Source of the DNA: Candidatus Binatia bacterium
GTDB lineage: Bacteria; Desulfobacterota; Binatia; UBA12015
Direction of reading: 5' to 3'
Length of the DNA stretch: 64,000 nt
NCBI GenBank assembly: GCA_036563615.1
Contig: DATCMB010000022.1
Coordinates: forward strand, 434,001 to 498,000
In this document: positions 8,385 through 17,977 of the stretch, piece by piece
Layout: each line of letters starts with the position of its first letter
Numbering within the stretch: the first letter of the stretch is position 1
Position numbers and translations under genes: made by a program
The notes under the pieces: model-generated
The model's input: only the letters and a program-made list of their open reading frames with translations
The model's database searches: none
Told to the model about the DNA's origin: nothing

Positions 8385-9208
8385 TGCAGCGTCGGCGCCT
8401 GGCGCTTCAGCTTGACGAGCGCCTCGCGGATGACGTCGCCCTCGGGATCGTTCGGCACGAGCCGCAGGTAGCGCTCGAAGTCGGCGACCGCGGCGTGCGG
8501 GCAGTCGAGCCGCTGGTAGAGCGCGCCGCGATCGCGCAGCCAGAGCGGGTTCGTCGGATCGAGGTGGACGAGCCGGTCGACGACCGCGAGCGCCCGCGTG
8601 AAGTCCTTGCGCTGCAGGTGGTTCGCCTTGAGGTTGCCGAGGATGCGCACGAGCACCGCGCGCGTGTCGGGCGGTGCTGCGACGAGGCGTGCGACCTGCG
8701 CGTCCGCGTCCTCGACCCCCATCTGCGCGAGCCACGCCGCGAGCGTCGCGCGCTCGACGACCCGTCCGCTCGCGAACGGATCGAGCAGCACGTCGGCGTG
8801 GCGCACGAGGAAGTGGCCGGGCGCGTTGACGCCGTAGACCGGCTGGCCGAGCCGCGTGCCGACCGCGATGTAGACCACGGCGAGCGTGATCGGGATGCCG
8901 CGGCGGCGATCGATGACCTCGTTCAGGTAGCTGTTGCGCGGGTCGTAGTAGTCTTCGGTGTCGCCCGCGAAGCCGAGGCGCTCGAAGAGCTCCGCGCACA
9001 TCGCGCGCCGCGCGTGGTCCGGCGTCGGCGTGTCCCCGAGCTCGCGACGAACGCGCTCGGCGACGTCGTCGAGGAAGGCGAGGTAGCGCGCGCGGTCGAG
9101 GTCCGGATACTCCTCGGCGGCCACGAGCAGCGCGGCCGCGGCAAGGTCGGTGCCGGGGTGCGCAGCGCTGCGGTAGAGGGCGCCGCGGATCTCGTCGATG
9201 GAAGGCAT
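8381..9208 (-). CDS. SirB1-like transglutaminase-fold protein with TPR tail
   Basis: The 275-residue product has the SirB1/YchA region (transglutaminase-like superfamily) at about 25-200. Its hallmark is EDYYDPRNSYLNEV followed by RRRGIPITLAVVY. A TPR-like C-terminus (about 195-265) contains NLKANHLQRKDFTRAL and LYQRLDCPHAAVADFERYL. SirB1 homologues are common and poorly characterised; no catalytic Cys is evident. ATG 9208 opens a four-gene chain (this gene, mutT, tldD, tldE) in which each junction is a 4-base overlap. Confidence 0.8.
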   Translation of the reverse strand: MPSIDEIRGALYRSAAHPGTDLAAAALLVAAEEYPDLDRARYLAFLDDVAERVRRELGDTPTPDHARRAMCAELFERLGFAGDTEDYYDPRNSYLNEVIDRRRGIPITLAVVYIAVGTRLGQPVYGVNAPGHFLVRHADVLLDPFASGRVVERATLAAWLAQMGVEDADAQVARLVAAPPDTRAVLVRILGNLKANHLQRKDFTRALAVVDRLVHLDPTNPLWLRDRGALYQRLDCPHAAVADFERYLRLVPNDPEGDVIREALVKLKRQAPTLQ

Positions 9209-9309
9209 CCCCTGTCCGATCGGTCTAACACCCGCTCGCGTCGCCGACCAACGCAGTCGCTGCGGCGGGAGGTTCGACGCTGCGCGCCACGAGCCAGGGC
9301 TCGACGGGG

Positions 9310-9339
9310 TGGACAAGGGAGCCTGGCAATCAGTATAGA
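9310..9339 (+). promoter_or_regulatory. Candidate housekeeping promoter of the DHH gene
   Basis: TGGACA (9310-9315) matches five of six bases of the -35 consensus, and TATAGA (9334-9339) matches four of six of the -10, with an 18-base spacer. A start of transcription near 9346 would lie downstream of the ATG at 9339, so translation should begin at ATG 9384 instead. Confidence 0.5.
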
Positions 9340-9383
9340 TGCGCTTCTGCGGCGGCGCCTTCGCGCCCGCCGCATCGCACTCC

Positions 9384-10397
9384 ATGGGCCAAGCCAAGGG
9401 ACCACTGGTCTCACTTCTGGCCGCGGTCGCGGGACCGCAGCCTCTCGTCATCCTGCCCCACGACAACCCGGATCCCGACGCGCTCGCCAGCGCCGCCGCG
9501 CTGCAATACATCCTGCGCGAGCTCGCCGGCAAGGAATCGGTGATCGCGCTCGGCGGCATCATCGGCCGCGCCGAGAACCGGGCGATGGTCAAGTATCTGA
9601 ACATCAACCTGGTGCCGGTGAAGGAGGTCGACCTGAAGCCGGACAGCCAGGTGGCGCTGGTCGACACCCAGCCCGGGCGGACGAACAACTCGCTACCGCA
9701 GGAGGTCCGTCCGACCGTGGTGATCGATCACCATCCGCCGTACAGCTCGACCGACGGCATTCCGTTCGTCGATCTGCGCGATCAGTACGGCGCGACGTCG
9801 ACGATCCTCACCGAGTACCTGCGCGACTCGCACCTGACCGTCGAGAGCAAGATTGCGACGGCGCTGTTCTACGGCATCGCCGCCGAGACGCAGGACCTCG
9901 GACGCGAGGCGACGCCTGCCGACTTCGCGGCGAGCCACTTCCTCTACCCGTACGCGAACAAGCGCCGCCTCGGAAAGATCGAGAACGCGCGCGTGCCGCG
10001 CGAGTACTTCCGCACCTTCCGCGACGCCATCGAGGAAGCCGTGGTGTACGACAAGGTCGTCATCTCCGACCTCGGCGACGTCCTCTATCCGGACATGGTG
10101 GCGGAGGTCGCGGACTTCCTGCTGCGCCTCGACGAGGTCGAGTGGGCGCTCGCCATGGGCTGCTACAAGAAGTGCCTCTACGTCTCGCTGCGCACCACCG
10201 ACCGCGAGGCGAACGCCGGCGAGATCCTGCAGAAGGTGCTCGGCAGCCGCTCGGCGGGCGGCCACGACATGATCGCCGGCGGCAAGGTGCGCATCGACGG
10301 CAACGGCCTCGAGCGCGAGAAGATCGCGGTGCGGGTGAAGGATCGCCTGCTGCGCCGGATCGGCGTCGAGGGCGCGAACCCCTGGGACCTGGTGTAG
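9384..10397 (+). CDS. DHH/DHHA1 phosphoesterase (NrnA-like)
   Basis: From ATG 9384 the protein has 337 residues. It has the DHH-family motifs HDNPDPDA (26-33), IDHHPP in the middle, and a C-terminal DHHA1 motif GGHDMIAGGK. This resembles NrnA-type enzymes that hydrolyse short oligoribonucleotides, pAp or cyclic dinucleotide products with Mn. The frame is open to an earlier ATG at 9339, but a promoter-like -10 box ends there, so I prefer 9384. The gene is divergent from the SirB1-like chain. Exact substrate cannot be told from sequence. Confidence 0.85.
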   Translation: MGQAKGPLVSLLAAVAGPQPLVILPHDNPDPDALASAAALQYILRELAGKESVIALGGIIGRAENRAMVKYLNINLVPVKEVDLKPDSQVALVDTQPGRTNNSLPQEVRPTVVIDHHPPYSSTDGIPFVDLRDQYGATSTILTEYLRDSHLTVESKIATALFYGIAAETQDLGREATPADFAASHFLYPYANKRRLGKIENARVPREYFRTFRDAIEEAVVYDKVVISDLGDVLYPDMVAEVADFLLRLDEVEWALAMGCYKKCLYVSLRTTDREANAGEILQKVLGSRSAGGHDMIAGGKVRIDGNGLEREKIAVRVKDRLLRRIGVEGANPWDLV

Positions 10398-10466
10398 CGC
10401 TCGTCGTGTAGCGAGCGTTACGCGGACGTTGGGGCGACGCTTCCGCGTCGGCCGGCGGCGCGGCTC

Positions 10467-11588
10467 TCAGCCGACGCCGTCGAGCGCGTCGCGCGCCTCC
10501 GCGCGCACCGCTTCGTCGGGATCGTGCAGCGCCCGCTCGAGCGCCGCGCACGCGCCTTGCGGGTCGACGTCGCGCAGCCGTCCGAGCGCCCAGGCGACGT
10601 GCTGGCGGACGAGCGGCGCGTCGTGGGAGCGGAGCGCCTCGGCCAGCGCCGGCACCGCGTCCGGGTTGCCGGTGTTGCCGAGCACGACCGCCGCGTTGCG
10701 CGCGAGCCCGATGCGTCCGGTACGTCCGGTGCGGCGCAGCGCGCTCGCGCCATAGCGCGCGGCAAAGCCTTCCTCGTCGAGCGCGAGCAGCATGCGCAGG
10801 TCCGGTGCGAGCTCGTCGAGGTCGGGGCCGACCTCGTCGCGGTTCCACGGGCACGCGATCTGGCACAGGTCGCAGCCGAACACCCACTCGCCGAGCAGCG
10901 ATCGCAGCTCGCGCGGGATCGCGCCGCGATGCTCGATCGTCAAGTACGAGATGCAGCGCCGCGGCTCGAGCAGGTAGCCAGGCTCGATGGCGTTCGTCGG
11001 GCAGGACGCGATGCAGCGCGTGCACGTGCCGCAGCGGTCGGGGACCGGTGCGTCGGGATCGAGCTCGAGGCTCACCAGCAGCTCGCCGAGGAACGCGTAC
11101 GAGCCCTCGTCCTCGCTGAGCGTCAGCGTGTGCTTGCCCGTCCAGCCGACGCCGGCGCGCGCGGCCCACTCGTGCTCGAAGACCGCCGCGGTATCGACGA
11201 AGCCCGCGGCGCGCGCGCCGGGCGCGATCTCCTCGACCGCCGCAGCCCAGCGCGCAAGGCGTTCGCCCATGACGTCGTGGTAGTCCGGTCCGGCGGCGTA
11301 GGCGGCGACGCGACCGCGCAGCTCGCGTCGCCAGTCGACGCGCGGCGGAGGAGGCGCCGCGTACGGGAAGAACGCGCTGATCACCGAGCGCGCCCATGGA
11401 TAGCGCGTGCGCGGATCGAGCCGCACCTTCACGTGGTGCAAGAGGAAGCGCATGTCACCCGCGCGTCCGTCGTCGAGCCAGCGACGGAAGAACTCGTCGC
11501 GCTCGACCCGGCCGATCGTCGCAACGCGCGGACGCACGAAGCCGAGCTTCTCTCCAGCCGTGAGAATCTCGCGCTTGATGTGTGCCAT
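10467..11588 (-). CDS. queG: Epoxyqueuosine reductase with C-terminal HEAT repeats
   Basis: QueG reduces epoxyqueuosine to queuosine in tRNA using cobalamin and two 4Fe-4S clusters. From ATG 11588 the protein has 373 residues. Catalytic Asp lies in VDTAAVFEHEWA (D132), the first cluster in CGTCTRCIASCP (C186, C189, C192, C196), and the second uses CDLCQIACPWN (C239, C242, C246). The last 80 residues form PBS/HEAT repeats for tRNA binding. The frame extends upstream to 11630, but no better start is visible there. It converges with the DHH gene. Confidence 0.93.
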   Translation of the reverse strand: MAHIKREILTAGEKLGFVRPRVATIGRVERDEFFRRWLDDGRAGDMRFLLHHVKVRLDPRTRYPWARSVISAFFPYAAPPPPRVDWRRELRGRVAAYAAGPDYHDVMGERLARWAAAVEEIAPGARAAGFVDTAAVFEHEWAARAGVGWTGKHTLTLSEDEGSYAFLGELLVSLELDPDAPVPDRCGTCTRCIASCPTNAIEPGYLLEPRRCISYLTIEHRGAIPRELRSLLGEWVFGCDLCQIACPWNRDEVGPDLDELAPDLRMLLALDEEGFAARYGASALRRTGRTGRIGLARNAAVVLGNTGNPDAVPALAEALRSHDAPLVRQHVAWALGRLRDVDPQGACAALERALHDPDEAVRAEARDALDGVG

Positions 11589-11968
11589 CTGCGCCACGCT
11601 CACTGTGCCGCGAGCGGCACCGCGCGCCACGCGTGACGCGTCGGTGTGGCAACGCGGTGTCGCGTCGGCCGGTGACGCGTCTCGTCGCCGGGGGCGGCAA
11701 TCGATTGTCGCGCGTCAATCGCTTGCCGGTGCCGCACTGCGTCCGCCACGCGCTCGACGATACCTGCGCGACGCATGGGAAGGTTGCGTAGAGATCCCGC
11801 AGAAGGTCGCAAGTTCAAAGGCTTGGAGACGCTCGACAAAGCGTCTGCGGAGCCCTTCCGCGACACCTCTCCGGCGCCGCGAAACGTCCTCGAAGACGCG
11901 GCACGGGCGTTGCTCAGCCGCCGCATTGCAGCCGGCCGCGAACGCAGGATGCGGCGACGGGGGAGACC
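11589..11968. other. 380-base intergenic region between queG and the sigma factor gene
   Basis: The genes on either side point away from each other, so this holds both promoters, but I could not pick a convincing -35/-10 pair. A 65-codon ORF (11775-11972, plus) ends in an ATGA overlap with the sigma factor start. Its codon third positions are clearly less GC-rich than in the true genes, so I do not call it. Fragments of GGTGACGCGT-like sequence recur at 11630-11690. Confidence 0.4.
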
Positions 11969-12817
11969 ATGATTCGCAGTGCAGCGAGGCCCGAGACGAG
12001 CAAGCGGAAGGCGAAGGATGCGAAGACGACGCGGCGCGGACCGTCTCGCAGCAAGGACGCGAGCGCGCGAAGCGGCACGGAGCGCCCGGTGAAGGAGGAG
12101 GACGTCACGGCGTACCTCCCACTCGTGCGTCAAGTGGTGCAGCAGGTGCAGGCTGCGCTTCCGGCGTCGATCGAGCACGACGAGGTGATGAGCTGGGGCG
12201 TCGACGGTCTGCTCGACGCGTTCAAGAAGTACGATCCGTCGAAGGCGACCCACTTCCAGACCTACGCGCGCATCCGCATCCGCGGCGCGATCCTCGATCA
12301 GCTGCGCTCGCTCGACTGGGTGTCGCGCACGGTGCGCCAGAAGGCGAACCACCTCTCGCGCGAGGCGCAGAAGCTCGAGCATCATCTCGGGCGTCAAGCA
12401 TCGCACGACGAGCTCGCGTCCTCGATGGGGATGTCGATCGACCGTCTGCACGAGCTGATGAGCGAGGTCGGCGACCTCGCCATGATCTCGCTCGAGGACG
12501 TGGCCTTCGGTCGCAACAACGAGCGCCTCGGCTTCGAGGACTACATCGCGGCGCAGACGGGCGATCCGATGGCCGCGCTGCTGTCGCGCGAGCGCGCGGG
12601 CGCCGTCGCGAACGCGATCCAGCAGCTCCCCGAGAAGGAGCGCCTGGTCATGCCGCTGTACTACCACGCCGAGCTGACCATGAAGGAGGTCGGCGCTCGC
12701 CTCGGCATCACCGAGTCGCGCGTCTCGCAGCTCCACACGCAGGCGATCACCCGCCTGCGCTCGATCCTCTCGAGCTACGTCCAGGATACGCTGCCGGACC
12801 CCGTGGCCGCGCACTGA
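11969..12817 (+). CDS. FliA/WhiG-type alternative sigma-28 factor
   Basis: The 282-residue product is a group 3 sigma factor. Residues 1-45 are a basic leader. Region 2 includes DGLLDAFKKYDPSK, FQTYARIRIRGAILDQLR and DWVSRTVRQK. Region 3 follows, and region 4 ends with ITESRVSQLHTQAITRLR. This is the FliA (motility) and WhiG (sporulation) family. No flagellar gene or anti-sigma (FlgM) gene occurs in the window, so the regulon is unknown. The last 71 bases overlap the 3 prime end of mobA on the opposite strand. Confidence 0.88.
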   Translation: MIRSAARPETSKRKAKDAKTTRRGPSRSKDASARSGTERPVKEEDVTAYLPLVRQVVQQVQAALPASIEHDEVMSWGVDGLLDAFKKYDPSKATHFQTYARIRIRGAILDQLRSLDWVSRTVRQKANHLSREAQKLEHHLGRQASHDELASSMGMSIDRLHELMSEVGDLAMISLEDVAFGRNNERLGFEDYIAAQTGDPMAALLSRERAGAVANAIQQLPEKERLVMPLYYHAELTMKEVGARLGITESRVSQLHTQAITRLRSILSSYVQDTLPDPVAAH

Positions 12818-13535
12818 GCGCGGGCGCGAAGCGCTCGGCGGCAATCGCCCGCGCCGACGCGTAGTCGGCGCGGGAGTTGACGTTCACGAAGCTGAGCCCG
12901 TCCGGATCGAGCGCGCGCAGCTCGCGCTCGTCGAGGACGGCGCAACGCACGCGGTCGAGGCGGGCGGTCGGCCGTAGCTGTCCTTCGCCGAGCTGACGCG
13001 CGTAGTGCGCCGCCATGGTCGACACCCGATACGCGGCGACCAGCGGCTCGAGGTAGCCGCGCCAGCGCGCGAGGACGACATCGGGGCGCGTGCGCGCCTC
13101 GCAGCGCGCGAGCACCTCGGCGACCACCGCAGGCGCGAGGAACGGCTGGTCGCAGGCGGTGACGAAGGCGACCTCGCCGCGCGCCGCGGCGAGCGCGCTC
13201 GCGAGCCCGGAGCACGGTCCGAGGTGCGCGTGCGCGTCGTGCACGATGCGCACCCGCGGACGCAGCGCGAAGGTCGCGCGGCCACCGAGCGCGCGCCAGG
13301 TGCGCGCGAGCCGGGTCGCGAGGCGCCGCAGCTCGTCGAGCAGACCGTCCGGCAGCGCGTCGGGCGGGGCCGCGACGATCAGCAGCTCGTCGCACGACGG
13401 CGCGAGCGCGCGCGCGACGTGCACCAGCAGCGGCTCGCCGCCGAGCTCGAGCAGCGCCTTCGGACGGCCGATGCGGCTCGAGCGGCCGCCCGCGAGGATC
13501 GCGCCGCTGCGCACGCTGCCGGCCGCGCGGGTCAT
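12747..13535 (-). CDS. mobA: Molybdenum cofactor guanylyltransferase-like nucleotidyltransferase
   Basis: The 262-residue protein begins with the nucleotide-binding motif AILAGGRSSRIGRPK (about 12-26) and has GPCSGLASALAAA and TACDQPF, matching MobA/MocA enzymes that attach GMP (or CMP) to molybdopterin. The C-terminal FVNVNSRADY is also typical of MobA. ATG 13535 lies 13 bases after the PfkB stop, suggesting co-transcription. The last 24 residues are low-complexity and lie in the region antisense to the sigma factor gene. Confidence 0.82.
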   Translation of the reverse strand: MTRAAGSVRSGAILAGGRSSRIGRPKALLELGGEPLLVHVARALAPSCDELLIVAAPPDALPDGLLDELRRLATRLARTWRALGGRATFALRPRVRIVHDAHAHLGPCSGLASALAAARGEVAFVTACDQPFLAPAVVAEVLARCEARTRPDVVLARWRGYLEPLVAAYRVSTMAAHYARQLGEGQLRPTARLDRVRCAVLDERELRALDPDGLSFVNVNSRADYASARAIAAERFAPALSARPRGPAAYPGRSSRGSSAGG

Positions 13536-13548
13536 GCCGCGAGCCGGC

Positions 13549-14454
13549 TCAGGCGCCGGTGAAATCCGTCAAGCGCACGAAGGCCTGGTAGCGCGCCTCG
13601 ATGTCGGCGGGCGACACCTCCCACAGGCGCTGCATGCCGAAGCGCTCGACCACCAGCGACGCCATCACGCTGCCCTGCGCGATCGCGCGGCGCAGCCCGG
13701 ACGACGTCGCGCCGTGCCGCGCGAGGTAGCCGAGCAAGCCGCCCGCGAACGTGTCGCCGGCGCCCGTCGGGTCGAAGACCTCCTCGAGCGGATAGGCCGG
13801 CATCGCGAAGATCGAGCCCTCCTCGAACGCGAGGACGCCGTACTCGCCGCGCTTGATGAGCAGCCGCTGCGGGCCCATCTTGCGGATCTTGTGCGCGGCG
13901 CGCACCAGGTTGTGCTCGCCCGACAGCTGACGCGCTTCCTCGTCGTTGATGATCAGCATGTCGATCTGCGAGAGCACGCGCTCGACCGCGGGACGCGCGT
14001 TGTCGAGCCAGAAGTTCATCGTGTCGCACGCGACGAGCTTGCGTCGCCGGAGCTGACGCAGGACCGAGAGCTGCAGCTCGGGGTCGATGTTGCCGAGGAA
14101 GACGTACTCGAAGTCGCGGTACGACTCGGGCAGCTCGGCGCGGAACTGGGTCAGCACGTTGAGCTGGGTGTCGAGCGTGTCGCGGTTGTTGAGGTTCTCG
14201 TGATAGCGGCCCGACCAGCGGAAGCTCGGCCCGTCGCCGACCGTGACGCCCGTCAAGTCGACGCCGCGGCTCGCGAGCCGATCGAGCGTCTCCTTCGGGA
14301 AGTCGTTGCCGATGATCGCGCAGACCGCGGTGGGGCTGGAGAAGCTCGCCGCGAGCGCGGCGTAGGCGGCCGACCCGCCGATCTCGTTCTTGACGGAGCC
14401 GGCGGGGGTTTCGATGTCGTCGAAGGCGAGCGTGCCGATGATCAGGAGCGACAT
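13549..14454 (-). CDS. PfkB-family sugar/nucleoside kinase
   Basis: The 301-residue product is a ribokinase-fold kinase. The N-terminal [11 protein letters not shown] matches the first PfkB signature and [12 protein letters not shown] the second, with Asp of GAGD as catalytic base. The substrate is not predictable; adenosine, ribose and fructose-phosphate kinases all share these motifs. It starts at ATG 14454 and lies between the 5-formyl-THF cyclo-ligase gene and mobA, all on the minus strand. Confidence 0.9.
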   Translation of the reverse strand: MSLLIIGTLAFDDIETPAGSVKNEIGGSAAYAALAASFSSPTAVCAIIGNDFPKETLDRLASRGVDLTGVTVGDGPSFRWSGRYHENLNNRDTLDTQLNVLTQFRAELPESYRDFEYVFLGNIDPELQLSVLRQLRRRKLVACDTMNFWLDNARPAVERVLSQIDMLIINDEEARQLSGEHNLVRAAHKIRKMGPQRLLIKRGEYGVLAFEEGSIFAMPAYPLEEVFDPTGAGDTFAGGLLGYLARHGATSSGLRRAIAQGSVMASLVVERFGMQRLWEVSPADIEARYQAFVRLTDFTGA

Positions 14455-14510
14455 GCGGCGTTCTGTATCTGCTCGCCCGTGCGCGTGCCACCGGGCCGCG
14501 ACGGCGTGGC

Positions 14511-15107
14511 TCAGCCGGTGGTCAGGAGGCCGGCGTCGGTGAGGACCGCGTCGACGCGCTGGTCGTGGGGCTCGACCGGCAGCTCGTCGAGCAGGCTCGT
14601 CGCGTGGCACACGCCGACGATCGTCCAGCCGAGCGCCCGCAGCCGCGGGATCAACCGGTCGTAGTCGCCGCCGCCGCGGCCCAGGCGGGCCCCGCGACGG
14701 TCGAGCGCGACCGCGGGGGCGAGCAGCACGGCCGGCTGCGGCAGCGACGCGAGCTCGCACGCGGCGCCGCACGGCTCGAGGATGCGCGCCGGCCCGCTCG
14801 GCGCGAGCTCCGCGCCCTCCGGGGTGACGACCAGCTCGAGCCGCCCCGGGGCGGCCCGCCGCGGCAGCAGCACGGTCGCGCCGCGCGCCCGCGCGGCCTC
14901 CAGCACCGGCGCCACGTCGATCTCGCCGTCGCAGGCGACGTAGCCGGCGACCGTCTGCGCCCGCTCGATCGCAGCGCTGCCGGCCGCGATGCGGGCGACC
15001 GACGCCGAGGCGTCGGCCAGCGCGCCCTCCGGGAGGGCGCGGCGAGCCGCCCGCAACTCCGCGCGGAGACGCTTCTTTTCCTCGAGGACCGACGACCCGG
15101 CAGGCAA
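14511..15107 (-). CDS. 5-formyltetrahydrofolate cyclo-ligase
   Basis: The 198-residue protein converts 5-formyl-THF to 5,10-methenyl-THF with ATP, rescuing a dead-end folate. [11 protein letters not shown] (near 143-153) is the family fingerprint, and the N-terminal [12 protein letters not shown] carries the basic ATP-binding residues. It is divergent from metK with 105 bases between starts, which fits C1 metabolism. folD and the glycine cleavage genes lie 17 kb away. Confidence 0.92.
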   Translation of the reverse strand: MPAGSSVLEEKKRLRAELRAARRALPEGALADASASVARIAAGSAAIERAQTVAGYVACDGEIDVAPVLEAARARGATVLLPRRAAPGRLELVVTPEGAELAPSGPARILEPCGAACELASLPQPAVLLAPAVALDRRGARLGRGGGDYDRLIPRLRALGWTIVGVCHATSLLDELPVEPHDQRVDAVLTDAGLLTTG

Positions 15108-15212
15108 ACCTTTCCTTCTGTACCGGAACCGGTTCGCCTGTTACAGTCCGCCGATCACCGCGGCGCAGGCCGGCTGCCGCACCATTTTCGTCTCCAGGGA
15201 GAACACCGCTCG

Positions 15213-16406
<1,194 letters not shown>

Positions 16407-16418
16407 GGCCTCGGCGCG

Positions 16419-17135
16419 TCACTCGCTGCGCGGCGGCCGCGACACGCTCGGGTTGCCGCGCAGCGAGAAGCGCCAGGGCAGCTCGGCCCACGGCCCCGCG
16501 TAGTCGACGCCGATGCGGCGCGACCTGACGACGTCGCTGCGATCGGGGAGGCCGCAGCGCGGCCGGTAGATGCGCAGCGCGCTCGTGCGCAGATCGGCGC
16601 CGTTGAGCGACCGGTCGATGCCGAGCGCCTTGGTCAGGTTGCCCGGACCACGCGCGAGCGCCGCGTCCGGCACACGCGCGCCGCGGCGGGCGCGCATGAG
16701 CTCGAGACCGTGCACCGGCTCGAGCGCGCGCAGCAGCACGGCTTCGGGAACGTCGCGCGTCGCAGCGACGACGTTCACGCACCAGTGCATGCCGTAGATG
16801 AAGTAGACGTAGGCGACGCCGCCCTCGCCGTACATCACCTCGTTGCGCGCCGTGCGTCGACCGCGCGCCGAGTGCGCGGCGAGATCGTCCGGTCCGCAGT
16901 ACGCCTCGACCTCGACGATGCGTCCCGCGACGAGACCTTCCGGCGTCTCGTGCGCGAGGATCAGGCCGAGCAGGTCCGGCGCGAGCTCGAGCGCCGGACG
17001 GCGGAAGAAGGAGACGGGTGGCGTCGTGCCGAGCGAGCGCGGCGCCGGGGCGTTCGTGGTGCTCGACGGCTCCGGTGGCGTCGCTCGGCGCGCAGCGGCG
17101 CGCGCGCGCCGCTGCGCGTCTTCGCGTGCGAGCAA
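16419..17135 (-). CDS. 3-methyladenine DNA glycosylase (AAG/MPG family)
   Basis: This 238-residue protein is an alkyladenine glycosylase that excises methylated purines. The conserved pieces are VEVEAYCGPDDLAAHS with the catalytic Glu, GEGGVAYVYFIYGMHWCVNV, and ARGPGNLTKALGI. The first ATG/GTG in frame would fall inside the domain, so I use TTG 17135, two bases after the SCP2 stop; this gives a basic leader of about 35 residues. It converges with metK. Confidence 0.88.
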   Translation of the reverse strand: MLAREDAQRRARAAARRATPPEPSSTTNAPAPRSLGTTPPVSFFRRPALELAPDLLGLILAHETPEGLVAGRIVEVEAYCGPDDLAAHSARGRRTARNEVMYGEGGVAYVYFIYGMHWCVNVVAATRDVPEAVLLRALEPVHGLELMRARRGARVPDAALARGPGNLTKALGIDRSLNGADLRTSALRIYRPRCGLPDRSDVVRSRRIGVDYAGPWAELPWRFSLRGNPSVSRPPRSE

Positions 17136-17137
17136 GC

Positions 17138-17692
17138 TCAGCTCTGGAGAGCCATCCCGACCTGCATCATGAAGCCCATGTCGCCTTCGATCTTCAGCTT
17201 GCCGGTCATGAAGGCTTCCTGCGGGTTCATCTTGCCCTCGGCCATCGCGAGCTGATCGGCGAGCGCCACGGTGACCTTGGCGCGCGGCGTCGCGGCGCCG
17301 TTGAAGCAGATCTCGATCTTGAACGGATCGCCGTCCGGACGGGTGAGGTTCTGCTCGACCGTGCCGCGCAGCGCCTTCACCGCCGGGCTCATGCCCGAGC
17401 GCGACCCCTGCCGGCGCGGCGGCACGATCAGCGCCGGCGCGGCGCCGTTGCGCGCGTTGATCGCGTCGAGCGCGTCCTTCGCGGAGACGGTGTAGGTGAC
17501 GAGCGCGTTCTCCGGCTTGCCGCGCTCGACGGTCATCTTGCCGCCGGCGACCTTGAGCGTCCACTCGCCGCCGCCGTCGCCGGTCACGACGTAGCACAGG
17601 GTCGCCTCGTCCTGAGCGTTCTGGGCCTCCGCTGCGAAGCCCTCGGGAACCACCTTCTCGAAGAACTCCGCGACCGTGATCTCTTCAGCCAT
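17138..17692 (-). CDS. SCP2 sterol-carrier-domain protein
   Basis: The 184-residue protein carries an SCP2-type lipid-binding fold, recognisable from MNPQEAFMTGKLKIEGDM followed by a hydrophobic C-terminal helix, and from GGEWTLKVAGGKM in the N-terminal half. Bacterial members bind fatty acyl chains or sterols; no enzyme domain is attached. ATG 17692 has a GGAG ribosome site seven bases upstream. It is transcribed ahead of the glycosylase gene. Confidence 0.82.
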   Translation of the reverse strand: MAEEITVAEFFEKVVPEGFAAEAQNAQDEATLCYVVTGDGGGEWTLKVAGGKMTVERGKPENALVTYTVSAKDALDAINARNGAAPALIVPPRRQGSRSGMSPAVKALRGTVEQNLTRPDGDPFKIEICFNGAATPRAKVTVALADQLAMAEGKMNPQEAFMTGKLKIEGDMGFMMQVGMALQS

Positions 17693-17977
17693 GCTTGGAT
17701 CTCCTTCTTCTGGGGAGGAGGGCGTGCGCGAACGACTTGGCGATGCGCTCGCCGCAATGGAACGATGGTCGGTACGACAGGTCGTGCGCCGTGGTCGTCC
17801 GGCTCGCTTCGCGAGGCGAGCGTTGAGGGCGTCCGGGCGCTCTGGTAGCGCGGTATACGCTCGGCCCTTCCGGGCGGCAAGAGCGTAGCGACCAGGAGCG
17901 CAGTCACGGACACCACCGAGGCACCGCGCACCGTCGCTTCCCACGAGCAGGAGCCGCCGCTCTACACGCGCAACTTC

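Noticed and set aside
11775..11972. A 65-codon ORF ending in an ATGA overlap with the sigma factor start
   Set aside because: Its third codon positions are far less GC-rich than in real genes here, and no ribosome site or family is visible. Left as possible but not called.
15108..15212. A SAM or SAH riboswitch upstream of metK
   Set aside because: I looked for the conserved cores and found none; only a short inverted repeat near 15122.
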